Source: Diatrype stigma
Lineage: Eukaryota; Ascomycota; Sordariomycetes; Xylariales; Diatrypaceae
Assembly (NCBI GenBank): GCA_022225965.2
Contig: JAKJXP020000003.1
Span: 558,001-622,000, forward strand
Direction of reading: 5' to 3'
Length of the DNA: 64,000 nt
The position numbers and the translations under genes were made by a program. How positions within the stretch are numbered: the stretch's first letter is position 1; every line of letters begins with the position of its first letter. The notes beneath the pieces were generated by a model, which worked only from the letters and a program-made list of their open reading frames with translations, had not been told where the DNA came from and did no database searches. This document shows positions 22,840 through 35,332 of the stretch, piece by piece.

Positions 22840-25243
22840 ATGGAGCCAAAGACTGGTCTCGTTCTTGGGTACAACGGGGTCCATCCCTTTTCCAAGGTGA
22901 AGATAAGTGGTCGGGCCTCTGTACAAGAGCTCCTCGGGACGTTGCTAGACCCGCTTGAGCCGTTCTTCTCGCCGTTGAAAGCTAGGGTGAAGTGTCCCGG
23001 AGCAACCGCCGTGAGATTCGACCAGACGGCCTCTGAAGTCGAGGGCATTTGCCGTCCGCTATGGGGCCTAGCCTTCTTGCTTGCCGGGGACGGGAAATAC
23101 CACGGCACGGAATGGTGGATCCAGGGGATCAAGTCGGGCACCGACCCTGAAAACCCGGAGTTTTGGGGCTACCCTCGAGATAACGACCAAAGGATGGTCG
23201 AGATGTGCCCATTCGGTACGACCTTGTACTCGTCCTTCCAGACATCGCTAACCATAAGCTAGGTTACGCGCTGGCTGTGGCACCGGAGATATGGAATGCC
23301 TTGAATGAAAAGGAACGCGGAAATGTCGAGAAGTGGCTAGGCAATTCCATCAACGAGAAGAAGTAAGCGGAGACGAGCAGGAGCAAGAAGTACCAAGTAA
23401 CTAACAGGTCCCCCAGTATGCCCAACACAAACTGGCTATGGTTCCGTGTCTTCGCCAACCTTGGACTGAAAAAGAACGGGGGGAAATTCTCACAGGAGAG
23501 ACTGGATGCCGATATTGAACATCTCAACACGTTCTACCGAGGAGACGGGTGGTCCAACGATGGACCTGAAGGTATTCATCGTAAGTAATAGTAGCTACGA
23601 GGTGAACCCGACACTTGCTCACCTTCCTTTCCAGAAATGGATTACTACTCTTCAAGCTTTGCAATCCACTTTCTACAACTTCTGTATGCGAAGTTGGCCG
23701 GAGAAGACGAGCCAGCCCGTGCGGAAGAGTTTAAGAAACGTGCTCAACTAGCAGCACTTGATCTAGTCCACTACTTCGACGACGAAGGTACGATCTCTCT
23801 CCCCTAGGCACTCTGTGAACAAAAACTTAGCTTTACTCAAGGTCGCGCCATTCCGTTTGGCCGAAGTGTTGGTTACCGCTTTGCAATGGTATCCTTTTGG
23901 GGTGCTCTCGCATACGCCGGGGTCGAGCTGCCTGCACCACTTACATGGGGAATGGTAAAGGGCATAGTGCTACGGAATTTGAGGTGGTGGCAAACACAGC
24001 CCGACATCTGGAGTCCCAGCGGAACGCTCACGATTGGGTATTCGTACCCGAACATGTATGTAAGTATTAGACTAATGGACTACGCAAAGAAGTATGTAGG
24101 ATTGCATTGCTGATCAGATATAGTTGGCCGAGAACTACAATAGCCCTGGCAGCCCGGTAAGTGAAATACTCGGTGTAAATACTAACTCTCAGAGGCTAAT
24201 GCAAATCAAAGTATTGGGCTTGTCTGGCCTTCATATGTCTTGCGGTTCCGGCGGAGCATCCGTTCTGGACATCCAAGGAGGAAGTGTCAGGGGACGTCAT
24301 TCCCAAAGTGAAAGCACTGAAACAACCTGGTCATATCATGAGGTGTGTATGGACATTGCAATATCCCTGATGGCCCCCCTAGTTATTATAGTTGATGTAA
24401 CTAACAAGCATAACCAGCTACCTCGGCGGCCATTGCATGCTACTCTCCTCCGGCCAAGCCTGCAGCTACCCCATGAAGGGGACGCACGCCAAGTACGGCT
24501 CGTTCGCGTACAGCAGCGCGTACGGGTACTCGGTGCCGCCGGGCCTCCTCACGCTTGAGCAGTACGCGCTGGCGTCGCAGCTCGGCCTGTCCGACGACGG
24601 GGGCGAGTACTGGAAGATGCGGCGCAAGTCCGAGTACGCCGGGCTAGAGCAGCGTCGCAGCGGCGACTCAGACACCCCGGTCCTGGTGTCGGTCTGGAAG
24701 CCGTTCCCGGACGTCACCGTCCGCACGACCCTGGTCCCGCCCGAACCCGCAACGCCCAACTGGCACCTGCGCGCCCATCGCATCGAGGCCGGCCGCGAGG
24801 TCATGACGGCCGACGGCGCCTTCGCCATCCAGAACGAGCGCGCCGCCGACGGCCGCTATCTCGACCCGTACGACCCGTCCACCCACGAGGGGACCCAGCC
24901 CCGCATCATCGGCAACTACGACCTCGCGACGCCGGAGGGCTGGGCCGGGGGCCGTGAGGGTGCCTTCGCGGTCTCGGACGGCGCCGTTGGAATTCGGGCG
25001 CTCGAGGTGGAGGCGAAGCGTGCCGCGAACTTGGTCAACGCCGACCCCAACTCCAACATCGTCCGCAGTCGCACCGTCATCCCCACCCTGCAGCACACCG
25101 TCAAGGCCGGCCAGACCGTCTGGTACGTCTCGGCCATCTATGCGAAGCCGGCCGCGGACGGCGTGCCCCGCGCGTCGTACCTCGATGGCTGGGACAAGGT
25201 GCCGGAGATTCCGGGTTGGCTGAAAGAAGAGATGGCAGCGTAG
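22840..25243 (+). CDS. DUF2264-domain protein
   Basis: Eight exons (22840-23215, 23263-23362, 23417-23580, 23635-23787, 23842-24059, 24124-24156, 24212-24342, 24418-25243) give 666 aa. Blocks that fit the DUF2264 family (Pfam PF10022) run in order: [87 protein letters not shown] and [18 protein letters not shown]. The all-helical N-terminal two thirds suggests an (alpha/alpha) toroid like carbohydrate-active enzymes, followed by a beta-rich C-terminus. A sugar-related hydrolase role is likely but unproven. No signal peptide is visible, so it is probably intracellular. At exon 3 a second acceptor 9 nt upstream (exon from 23408) would add three residues. An MFS sugar porter follows on the same strand 1.6 kb downstream. 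Confidence 0.85.
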
Positions 25244-26877
25244 GTAGGCACGGGACAGGGGGCATGGCGAATTACTTTCTTGGGCTAGATGCCAGTAGCT
25301 AGGAAGATCAAGAGTGCTCGTCTATTAGATCATTGTCTACTTCAGAAGGCTGTGCTTGCCCACAATGCGATATTCGGGACTCGCTTCAAGACGCGGTCGC
25401 CCTGGTATAGTTAGACGCTATGTACGAACTCTCACTTCCTTCCTCGATGGCCAGACGCTTTCTTCCTGGTGATAAGGAGCGGGTGGGATACGAGGTCAAC
25501 AAGAATACAAGACCCCCTAGTTATATCATGGTAAGATTGAATGTCGGGCCCCTGCAGGGGATCATATGAGAGGAAGAGAGCCTACGAAAGCGGATAGATG
25601 GATCTTGCCACACGTCTAGCTTCATTTCAGAGCCTTATACCCAGCCTTCTCTCCCCCTCGCCTCATTTCGTATATCCGCGTTCCACATCATGATAAGGTA
25701 AGTAGGCAGGTTAAACAGGCTTTGGTGTTTGTCTTACCACGCCGCCTCTTTGTATCACACAGGAAGCTGCAGAGGTCTATCCGCCCGTCTCTTGGGAAGA
25801 ACTGGCTGCCCCCCCACCCCCTCGCCCGGTCAAATGCATGCGCATTATGTATGTCGACCGGTATTACGCCGTTTACCTATCCTCGACTTTTCTTGGATAG
25901 AGTTAGGAACGATGTAAGGAGTGGGATGAAACTGTTTCTTGGGCGACCAGAAGTTTGTAGACATGCCCTCACGAATACCTATCTGACTTGATCCCTTCTA
26001 TAACTAACTACTGGCCTAGATAGACGACAGACCTTGGTTAAACTACAATGCTCCTTTAGCAAGCAGCATGGCTGACGAAACGGTCCAGGGACGAGGCCAA
26101 AGGGAAGAGGTTGGCATGTTATGTTATACCTATCCAGGTACTTCTACCCCACCTACTCACTTGCCTGCTGGGCGTCAACTACATATTTAGATGATCATAC
26201 ACCCAAAGCAGCCAAGCCTGTTCTTCAATGTAACCTGACCGGGAAACCTAGAGACAGGCGCGGTCTCTCTGCCTTGCCTTGCTTTGCCTTGCCCGGCTGG
26301 GGGACGTGAGACGAAGGTTATGTATGTTTATGAGATAGGGGGGCACGAACGTGTGAGATCACGCTTCTCCAATGATATGATGCACCTACCCGTAGAACCC
26401 CCGGACGCGGCCGTCTGCGATACAGCATTGTCGGTTTCACCGCGCTGGTTGGTGGCATTAGCGGCGAGTGTGCGGGCGCGAGAACAACATCATGCGATGC
26501 TACGTGCGTCAACAGGACCGACCAAAGTGCTAATATATCTCCTTCATTGACAGCGATCTGGACTTTCGCAAGGCTTCTTTCTTCCCGGGCTTTGAAGCAC
26601 AGTGCAATTTGTTTTCTCCGGCGCCTGCGTGCTTCAGGTTTTGTGTGTGAGCTTTGCCTGAACTTGGCTTGCTGCTACTTCATGATCTGTTGTCGTTGAC
26701 GTTTGAGTACGTATGTCATCGTGGACTCAGCTGGTAGCTACAAGGCTTCTTGGTTCCCTGTCATATCTACAATAATTGGCGATCGTCTCTGTTCTTATTT
26801 CTGTTTCCCTCTTCGCAGCCCTCTTCACGTATTTCGAATTCTGATATCAGTACGCACACGAGAGTAGAGAAGACACT
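25244..26877. other. Intergenic region upstream of the MFS transporter
   Basis: About 1.6 kb without a supported gene. Short frames (up to 89 codons) are random in composition. A CTTGC/CTTTGC run is seen at about 26268-26292. Confidence 0.5.
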
Positions 26878-29800
26878 ATGGGCAAGCTATTCGTCAGATT
26901 CCTGCGACTAGTTGTTCGAAACAATGCTATGCGACATGAGTAAGTACATACCTTTGCACGGAGAACTATCAGAAGGTTTCTGATGCGTCTTTAGCCCCCC
27001 GGAGATCTATGGTTGGAGGGTCTTCGCTGTAGCCCTCGCTTGTAAGTATTGGAAACAATGACCTATTATCAACTTTCGTCGATGTCCGCTAATATCTATC
27101 AGCATGGTAACTACGGCTTGCTCTAGGAAGTTTGATATGGTGAACCGTTGACTGAAGCCCGCCGTCTAGTTTTGGAGGAATGCTCTTTGGTTGGGAGTAT
27201 GACCTGTAGCAGAGTTCCCCTACTACCGCGAGGAGAAGGGCTGACCAGTCCATAGTATGGGAGCAATCGGTGGCATCATCACCATGCGTGAGTTTCGGAA
27301 GTAAGGCGTCACATCGAGCTATCTTTCATAGGATAGCGGTATAGCTGACCGTACAAGTGACTACCACGTCGACCCTGATCAGTCAGTCATCTTGACAGAA
27401 AACAGTATGTTAAAAGTAGCAGAAACAGCATTGGTGCATACTAGATACCCTCTAACGAAATAACAACTACCTGCGCAGTTGTCTCGACCCTTCAAGCAGG
27501 GTGTTTCATCGCCTCGCTCGTCGCTTGCCCGTTTGCCGACAAGTACGGTCGTCGCTGGTCTCTGATTGGTGCCGCCCTCCTTGCATCTTTGGGAATCGCA
27601 CTCCAGGCCTCCCAATCAGGAAGTCTGTCAGTTATGTACGCCGGGCGTCTCGTGGCTGGCTTTGGCGTTGGCGCCGCTTCGATGCTGACGCCGCTGGTAA
27701 GATAACAGAACCCCTTTTCGCCCCCCCTTTCACCCTCCCCCCCTAGTTCACTCCATTTCTAGGCATGCACTTACAGTCAAATGTTTCACCCCGCTCATAT
27801 GGAGGCAGAGGCTAACCAGGTCACTTTCTGTTTAGTACGTCTCCGAGTGCGCACCTAGAGCGATTCGAGGCGCTTTGACTGGTGAGTCCCTTCCAGTCGT
27901 ATCGCGCAAGACATCACACCAATAAAATTGTGTGCCATGTTAGGGGTTTACCAATTGTTCCTTGTGAACGGCACCATGCTTTCATTCTGGTGAGCTTAGA
28001 TAAGTCAATTAGTTTGACGGGGAAGAAGCACAGCTAACGTTATATAGGGTCAATTATGGGAGTGAACGACACAAAAACCGTCTGGTCCTAGATCCATATA
28101 CTATACCGCTGGCACTGCAAGCCCTCCCGGCCTTGTAAGTTGATGAGTGAACTCTGATATAGGATAGATAGATAGGGCTTACTCTCAAGCTAGTTTCGTC
28201 GTTGTCGGGATGGTGTTTTGCCCCGAAAGGTCTGTCTAACATTCGACCTGCCTATATACTTGGGACGTCCTCAGAGATAGCTGACAGGATTATCGGTCCG
28301 ATAGTCCACGGTTTACAGCAAAGAAGGGCAGGTGGGAGGACACGACAATCATCCTATGCAAGTTGACACGGTAGGTCTTGAATAGACCCCCAACCTATTA
28401 CACATAGAGACGCACAGCACATCGTCATCATTTCTTTCTTCCCCCTTATCACATCGCCTCTTCAAATACTGGAAGACTTGGCAGCTGACTGCTTCGACTC
28501 ACCCCTTACCAAGTCTACCACCCGAGCACCCGTACGTACAAGAGGAACTACAGCAGATGGCGGCGCAGCTCGAAATCGAACGGCGTCTCGTCGGCGATGC
28601 GACCGCCTGGACCCTGCTTAAGGAGATGTGGACGATCCGCGCAAATCGAAATCGGGCCCTGTTGTCCATTGGACTCATGATCGGCCAGCAGCTGACGGGC
28701 ATAAATGCTATCAACTACTACGCGCCCCTGATCTTCAAATCCATCGGTACGTGTGTTGTGTCCGTATGTATAGGGAGTAAGAACCAGTATAGGGCCTTTT
28801 CTCCTGATAACGGAGTAATCAATCCCAAGAAACCTAGAAACAAGACTGGCTGACGCATAGATGGCTACCTACGGGCCAAGAATGAAAAATTGCAGGTGTC
28901 GGTGGCAACACCACTTCTCTCTTGGCGACTGGCGTCTACGGCGTCGTCAAGACAGTCGCCTGCGCGCTGTTCCTCATCTTCGCAGCCGACTCGCTGGGTA
29001 GGCGCCTGAGCCTGCTGTGGACGAGCGTCGCGCAGGCGGCATGCATGTTCGTCATCGGCGCCTATGTATACACGACTAGAGACGGCGTGAGGTTGCCGGT
29101 AGGTGTGATTTGGCACCCTTTTTCTCTTTTAGAGTTCTGTTGGCTAACACTTATCAAGATACCACCCTTTGGCTACATGGCGATCATCTCAGTTTATCTA
29201 TTCGCCGCGTGAGTCCCTCTCCTTACTGCCTTCGCCACACCAGTTTGATCTGTCGCTTGGTCTGCCTCATGGCCCCTAAGGGGTGACCGTAATGCTTGTG
29301 CATGCTATGACAGTGTCTCATGATATATACCACCGAGCAGATTCTTCCAATTTGGCTGGGGACCCTGCTGTTGGATCTACGTTAGGTAAGCATCTTGTGC
29401 TTAGATTTTACGTTAGTTTCAAGACAAGTGCGCATACGAAATAGGGGCAGACAGCTAACTGATTCAACCTGTGCAGTGAGATCCCCAGCACCCGCCTCCG
29501 CGCAATGAATGTTGCGCAAGCCGCTGCGACGCAGTGGTTGTTCAATTTCATAGTAGCAAGAAGTATGTATTGTAATGGCCGATCGCTTCTATTTCATACC
29601 TACCAACAATCACCGTCACTAACGCATTCATGTGTTCTCAATAGCTGTCCCCACGATGATGACGACCATGGGACAGGATGGTTACGTAAGCCCCCTATCT
29701 CTCTTTAAATGGCTTCTTTGCTCCTTACTTCACCCCCTCTCGTTTCCGTCTATGCGAAACGACATACTGACACGCGCACAACCCGTCTTTAACATGACTG

Positions 29801-30089
29801 AATCCAAAGAACATAGCTAACAGGGGAATCCACAAATTAACAGGGCACGTTCTTCCTCTTCGGCTCCTTCTGCGCAGCGCTGGTGCCGTTCACGTGGTTC
29901 CTGATTCCCGAGACGAAGGGCATGGGCCTCGAGGAGATGGACGAGCTGTTCGGGATCACCGAGGTGCTGGACCTTATGGACCGGCTCGGCGATAATCATA
30001 ATCGCTACAATAGCCACCATCACCACAATAACAACAGTATCATCAACGATGATGACGTTGACGACGAAAAATATCGACAGCAGGGTTGA
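26878..30089 (+). CDS. MFS sugar-porter-family transporter with 18 introns
   Basis: A 544-aa transporter in 19 exons: 26878-26939, 26995-27041, 27103-27106, 27170-27196, 27256-27300, 27358-27404, 27479-27696, 27836-27881, 27944-27989, 28048-28134, 28194-28229, 28305-28370, 28514-28746, 28896-29098, 29159-29208, 29341-29385, 29477-29562, 29645-29685, 29844-30089. All joints keep frame. Sugar-porter landmarks appear in order: [16 protein letters not shown] (helix 1), [13 protein letters not shown] (loop 2-3), [71 protein letters not shown] and [15 protein letters not shown] (485-499). The C-terminal tail is rich in His, Asn and Asp. The substrate (hexose, quinate or similar) cannot be told. Exon 3 would be 4 nt; using a weaker GTATTG donor at 27046 instead removes it, keeps the length and changes two residues from Ser-Cys to Cys-Asn. 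The plasma membrane is the expected site. Confidence 0.88.
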
Positions 30090-31331
30090 TCATAGCGATA
30101 GCAATACATGTGTTCATAACGGCCATGGCAAAGGACCACATAAGGGAAAGATCAAGGTGGCGTCGCCCTTGTCGCTACTGTCGACGCTATGGACCAGCAG
30201 ATCATATTGGTAGGGAAGCGGGTTGACGCGTTGCTCGTAGGCACGGGCAAGATTCCCTATTGCGGGATCATGCTACTCATTATATATGCCATCAAGAATA
30301 GTTGTTAGCCAGTATATATAATAGTTGAGACTAGAACTGCGGCGAAACTCTAGGTACCCATGCCTGCCATGCCTACCGTGCCAGCTACACGTAGGTAACT
30401 CTACCCCTCCGTTGACATATATGCTCCCTCGGCGCGGTACAACTCCATGGCCATAACCTGGATTTGCGGCCAGTAGCAGATCCTAATAGCAGCATAGAAA
30501 GGAACAAGGGAAAGAACAAGACTTTGCCAAGCTCAGGTCGACTCCAGGAGCAACTCGGGCTCTCTAATAGCTTCCCTTCCCGTTCCCTCACAGACATATA
30601 TCATAACTATCTAGACTGCGACCATACCGACCGTGATCTAGACTGCGTATAGGCGGATAAGCTCTGCCACCAGCGCTGATGACCGCACTTGCGGGCCCGT
30701 AACGAGCCGGTCGCACGGTGACCAGGAGTAAAAGCGTCTAAAGCCATCCCCCTTTTTGAGTCTCAGTATGCTTCGATACTTAGGCAAGCATGCGATGTAA
30801 GGGGAACATGCAAAGATGAAATGCTCGACGCTCGACTGGGCCGATCGATTCCAACAATATGACTAGCGCCATGATGCGCATCTAACGCTGCACAACTCCA
30901 TTTGTCCCATACCTACGGTTAGGGAAACCAATAGCTCAGAAACTACCTTATCAATGAGGCCACTCGAATATGGTGGAGCCCATGTTGACGAATAGGTAAG
31001 TGACACAAATGCTCCCACAGGGATATAGCTTCTGAGCCTTTACCGGATTCTGATCTTAAGGTGCGTTCCCGCTATAGACGGAGCCATATAGACGGAACCA
31101 ATATGGATCCCAGGTACGGGGTCCCCTGTCATTAAATATCCAATTCGGAGTAGCACATCGCCTACTATGTATATTTGCGATGAACCCCTGGTTGCGCCCC
31201 TCCCCCGGGAAGTCTACGGTTATATACTTCGGTTTCAGCATTGCCCGCTCTCTTCATGATTTGATGGGATTTAGCACAAGTGGCATAGGTAATTGTATAA
31301 TTATACCTGTATCCTGGAACCAATTGAGAGA
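30090..31331. other. Intergenic region between transporter and FAD oxidase
   Basis: About 1.2 kb. Nothing recognisable apart from short GCCTGCC/TACC words near 30360-30400. It should hold the transporter's 3' end and the promoter of the FAD-linked oxidase. Confidence 0.5.
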
Positions 31332-33371
31332 ATGTCTTTGTCCTGTGCAGATCTCGCGATCAAGAACTTGAGGGAAGTTGGGCTTGGAGATATCGTCCAT
31401 GTTCCTGGTCAGGAGTCGTACGAGCTCCGCGTGGCATCTTATTGGTCCCTCACGCCGCGACTGAGGCCATGGGCCTTCGTACAGCCTCGAACCACCGAAG
31501 AAGTCTCCCAGGCAGTGAAGGCCATAGTGAAGTCGGACGGCTGCAAATTCGCCATCCGGAGGTTAGTTGGTGAACAAACTACTATTGAACACCAAGTGCG
31601 AAGTGGGCGATCTTTCTGACATCTTCCCACACATAGCGGAGGCCACATGTCCTGGGCTGGGGCCAACAACATCAAAGAAGGGGTGACAATCGATCTCGAG
31701 CTCCTAAATGCCGTCGACTATAACTCGGAAACCAGAATTGCTTCACTGCGCCCTGGTGCTAGGTGGACGGATGTATACAACCACCTAGACAAATGTAAGT
31801 AGTACGAGCCAACATCCGCCGTCAAGTGCTATCTGGCTGAATACTATCACGCTTTTCACAAACTGATCAGTAGCTAACACATTATACTTTTAGATGGTGT
31901 TCTAGTCGGAGGAGGTAGGGAAGGCCTTGTCGGTGTCGGTGGCTTCCTCCTCGGTGGCGGCAAGACATTCTTCACTTGTCGATACGGCTTCGGATGTGGT
32001 AAGTGAGCATACTTCGATACAGTACTCTTCCAAGACTCCATTTCCAGAGTTTAGTTTGGCTGACCGCACGAAACCTGCTACAATAGACTCAGTCGTGAAC
32101 TATGAAGTTGTGCTGGCTGATGGAACAATCGTGGAAGCTAATGAGACAAGCAACCCTGACCTGTTTCGGGTTCTAAAAGGGGGGTCAAATAACTTTGGTA
32201 TAGTAAGTTAGCACTCCACCATACCTCAACGTCGGTTCATACCTCAGCACAATCTCTAGACGGAGATGCAAGATTACGCAAAATACAGGTAAAAAGTCGA
32301 TGTTCTTCCTAAGAACACCGGTAAAATCATCTGATGATGCGTTGCTGACTGACATAAATACCTAGGTTACCCGGTTCGACATGAAAACTTTCAAGTCGAT
32401 GGAGATCTGGGATGGCAACTGCATTTTCCCGAAAGCGTCCAGTGATGCGCTCATCGCTGCTTTCATCGACTTTACCAAAGGCTTGGCAGCAGCCCCTGAC
32501 AGCCATTTCCTTGGGCTGTGGACGTACAATCCAGCGGCCAAAGACATCTTCGTGCTGGCCATCTTGACCAGCTTTGATGGTGTCGAAAACCCCAAGTCTC
32601 TTCAGAGGTTCTTGGAAATCCCTGGCCAGAAGGATATGAAGAGAACTACTATCGCTCAGAAGATGATCGAGTTCAGGATGCCTGCAGGTCAACAGTGAGT
32701 ATCAACCCCATGCACGCAGACTTCGTAACTCAAGATACGGTGTGGCGCCTTCAATACGGGCCGAGAAGCGGATCATTGAAACCTATGCAACTGACAATGT
32801 ATATATCCAGGGACATGTGGTACACTTTAACATTCAAACTTGACATAAGGATCGCTAAGAGAGCGACCGAAATATATGAGAAACTAATAGAGCAGCTGAA
32901 GACCTTGGTGCCGGATGAGAACTTCATTTACTACATGGTATTGTACGTTTAGTCACCAGGAGAACGTGATACTGGACTCTACTAATATTGTTCTATCACA
33001 GACAGCCGCTGCCTGCTTCTTTCGCCCAGCACTCCGTAGCCCAGGGCGGGAACGTGTTGGGACTCGAACACATCCATGAAGACTTGATCTTGTTTATGAC
33101 CACCCTCGAGGTTCCCACGCCAGAATTACTGGAGACGGTTTACCCGATCTACATAGAGTCGATGAAGGAGGTCGAGGCATTTGCCAAATCGGTTGATGGG
33201 AACGTGGATTTCAGATATCTGAACTATAGCGACTCCTCACAAGACCCGCTCGGGAGCTATGGAAAGGAAAACGTGGAGAAGATGCGAGAGGCTGCAGCTA
33301 AATATGACCCTACCGGGGTATTCCAAACGAGGGTTCCGGGTGGCTTCAAAGTCTCCTCTATCAGAGATTAA
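31332..33371 (+). CDS. FAD-linked oxidase (BBE/6-hydroxynicotine oxidase-like)
   Basis: Seven exons (31332-31561, 31637-31794, 31894-31998, 32087-32202, 32366-32694, 32811-32942, 33002-33371) give 479 aa. The N-terminal half is an FAD_binding_4 (PCMH/VAO-type) domain: [18 protein letters not shown], the SGGH motif (77-80) whose His usually binds FAD covalently, [27 protein letters not shown] and [14 protein letters not shown]. The C-terminus ends with a berberine-bridge-type motif ([23 protein letters not shown]). The second Cys attachment site of bicovalent members is not evident in its usual place. Such enzymes oxidise sugars, alcohols or secondary metabolites and make H2O2. Most fungal relatives are secreted, yet no signal peptide is seen from this Met or from the upstream one at 31293, so a missed first exon is possible. 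Confidence 0.88.
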
Positions 33372-33596
33372 CCATAGCACATGTGCGGTGTACCACAAGG
33401 CCCTATCTTCATATAAGGAATGTCTTTAGCTAGAGATGGGTCTGGGTAATTGAACGGCCCGCCAAGGATTCCCATCATTTCAAAGATGACACCGTTATGA
33501 AGAGAGGAGAAATACCCCAAGGTCCAATAAAGTGGGTTACGCTTAGGATACATCATAAACTGGAAGTACTCCTATACAGAGACATTTTACCCCTTT
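33372..33596. other. Short convergent spacer
   Basis: 225 bp between the stop codons of the FAD oxidase (+) and the small secreted protein (-). No repeats or extra frames. Confidence 0.5.
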
Positions 33597-34175
33597 TTAA
33601 AGAGGCGTGAAAGTGATAGTGTCGGTCTTGACATGGCAAAGAGCGGGCCCAAGGAGATATTCGAACTTTATGGTGACCTGGTCAGTTGCTGGTGTGTAGT
33701 TGACCGAGTTCTCCGTCCAAGTCCCGATGCTTGCCGAACCGTGGTCCGCCGCATCGAGCGTCATGATCGGGCTGTTGTTGACCATGATCCCAATGAAGCC
33801 GCAGCGTACGTCGTTAAAATTTGCCCAGAACTTGAGCTGGTACGGGGTGTTCGGGACGACGGACAAGGCCGGGCTGATGATCCTCGCGTTGACGCTGTAC
33901 TCTGGAGTGGCTGGCGGCGCCACGAGGTCAACCTCAAAGGCCTTGCTCCCTGCTTGGCCTGGGGACGTAATGGTGTAGACTGCCGAGCTATCTGGCTTCT
34001 GCACCGTCCACGGTGCCACGTCGTATTCGAAATCGCCGTTTGGGAGGACGTTGCCGCCTGTCAGGGGTGGTGGGCAGGGCGTTGGTGTGGATGTAGGAGT
34101 GCACTGGGCGTCAATAGCAGGTATCATGAAGCTCGCAACAGCTAGGAGAGTTTGGATGAGGATCTTAGCCGACAT
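33597..34175 (-). CDS. Small secreted protein with a carbohydrate-binding-like beta-sandwich
   Basis: A single exon of 192 aa. Residues 1 to about 23 are a clear secretion signal (hydrophobic IQTLLAVASFMIPA, cleavage likely after AIDA before QC). A short Thr/Pro linker (about 25-38) follows, then a domain of about 150 aa opening with NVLPNGDFEYDVAPWTV and containing YQLKFWANF. That opening is typical of fungal galactose-binding/CBM4_9-like modules. Cys in QCTPTSTPTPC, VRCGF and ALCHV could pair. No catalytic domain is attached, so it may bind polysaccharide or cell-wall sugar or act as a surface protein; its function is unknown. It converges with the FAD oxidase. Confidence 0.75.
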   Translation of the reverse strand: MSAKILIQTLLAVASFMIPAIDAQCTPTSTPTPCPPPLTGGNVLPNGDFEYDVAPWTVQKPDSSAVYTITSPGQAGSKAFEVDLVAPPATPEYSVNARIISPALSVVPNTPYQLKFWANFNDVRCGFIGIMVNNSPIMTLDAADHGSASIGTWTENSVNYTPATDQVTIKFEYLLGPALCHVKTDTITFTPL

Positions 34176-34261
34176 TGTTCTTTCTGGTAGCGCAGTGTGC
34201 TGTAAGTGGGTAAGGGCAGTGAGTGTCTAGGATGAGTGTAAAGAAGACATTACTTTAGAAA

Positions 34262-34267
34262 TATATA
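34262..34267 (-). promoter_or_regulatory. TATA-like box of the small secreted protein gene
   Basis: On the minus strand ACTATATATTTC lies about 87 nt upstream of the start codon at 34175, in a plausible place for a core promoter. Inferred from position and sequence only. Confidence 0.35.
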
Positions 34268-35332
34268 GTTCTTGTCATCAACCACGTGGTGAAAGAGACT
34301 AATTTTGAGCTACAGACTTTTCGAGTGATCCTTCATCACTGTGCAAAAGGACCTGGTAAGTTCAGGGGCAACGATACGGTCGGCAGCCTCCTTCTTCAAG
34401 TCATGCCATCTCAACGCATACATTCGATAGATCTATGCAAAGTGATCCAGCAACTGTCATGTCCGTACTTAAAGAAACTCAGCTTAGAAGTCACGACACC
34501 CTATCTGGCGCGCCTGCATATTGTCACGACCAATACTCTCACGGCTAGAACCCGATATCAGCACCGGAATCCAAGTCTCCCTGCGCGTTGTGAAGCTTAC
34601 CTTTGACTTATGTAGACAAGAGTCTAGAATAGCTGAAGGGTCGTATCGGCCCGTTATGCTGTCGCTGTAGCAAAGCTGAACTATATGCAATGCAAGGGCT
34701 ACTGTACCCCTGGAGTTCAGCTCTTCATCTCATGACGAACCTGGGGATACTGCTTGATGGGCTGGATGGACATTTTCCCGCTCTTGTTGTCAGACTTGTC
34801 CACGAGGGAATGACTAAACCTATATCGAATGAACGGCATGGTCCAACATGATGGACATCGTGAAGTCAAAAAGCAACCATGTGATGATTTCAAGCTCCTT
34901 GATATGCACCCCTTGCACGGAAAGAAGGTCACGAAAACAAAAATACAGCTTCCGGTTGTGGGCTAGCGGCTAGAGATGAATGTTGGTAAAGGAGTAAACC
35001 AATTCGTGGATCTAATATGCAGCACGACTAGAAGATACACACCTCCACAGCCTACCGTTACATCATGCCCTATACCCCCCGAGTGATGCTAATTGGACAA
35101 CCAAAGATGTCATGGAAGGAGGGATAGCTTCTCCTCTCCGCCTTCGGCTATTATCAAGACGCCCGATGGCGGAATTACAGGGGCTCCACGGCGAGCTAGG
35201 TATATGCAAGCGGGCACTTTCGAGAAATGATCGAGCCGTTTCCCTCATTCATGTTGACAGAAGCCAAAACATTGATGAACTCACTGCTAACATTCTGATA
35301 GCGGGATCACTTAACAAGCTATCACTACAGTC
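34268..35332. other. Divergent intergenic region
   Basis: About 1.1 kb between the secreted protein (-) and the M28 peptidase (+). Short frames without resemblance to known proteins. Both promoters must lie here. Confidence 0.5.

Noticed and set aside
25722..25991. 89-codon frame between the DUF2264 and transporter genes
   Set aside because: Random-like composition and no conserved block; overlapping frames of equal quality exist.
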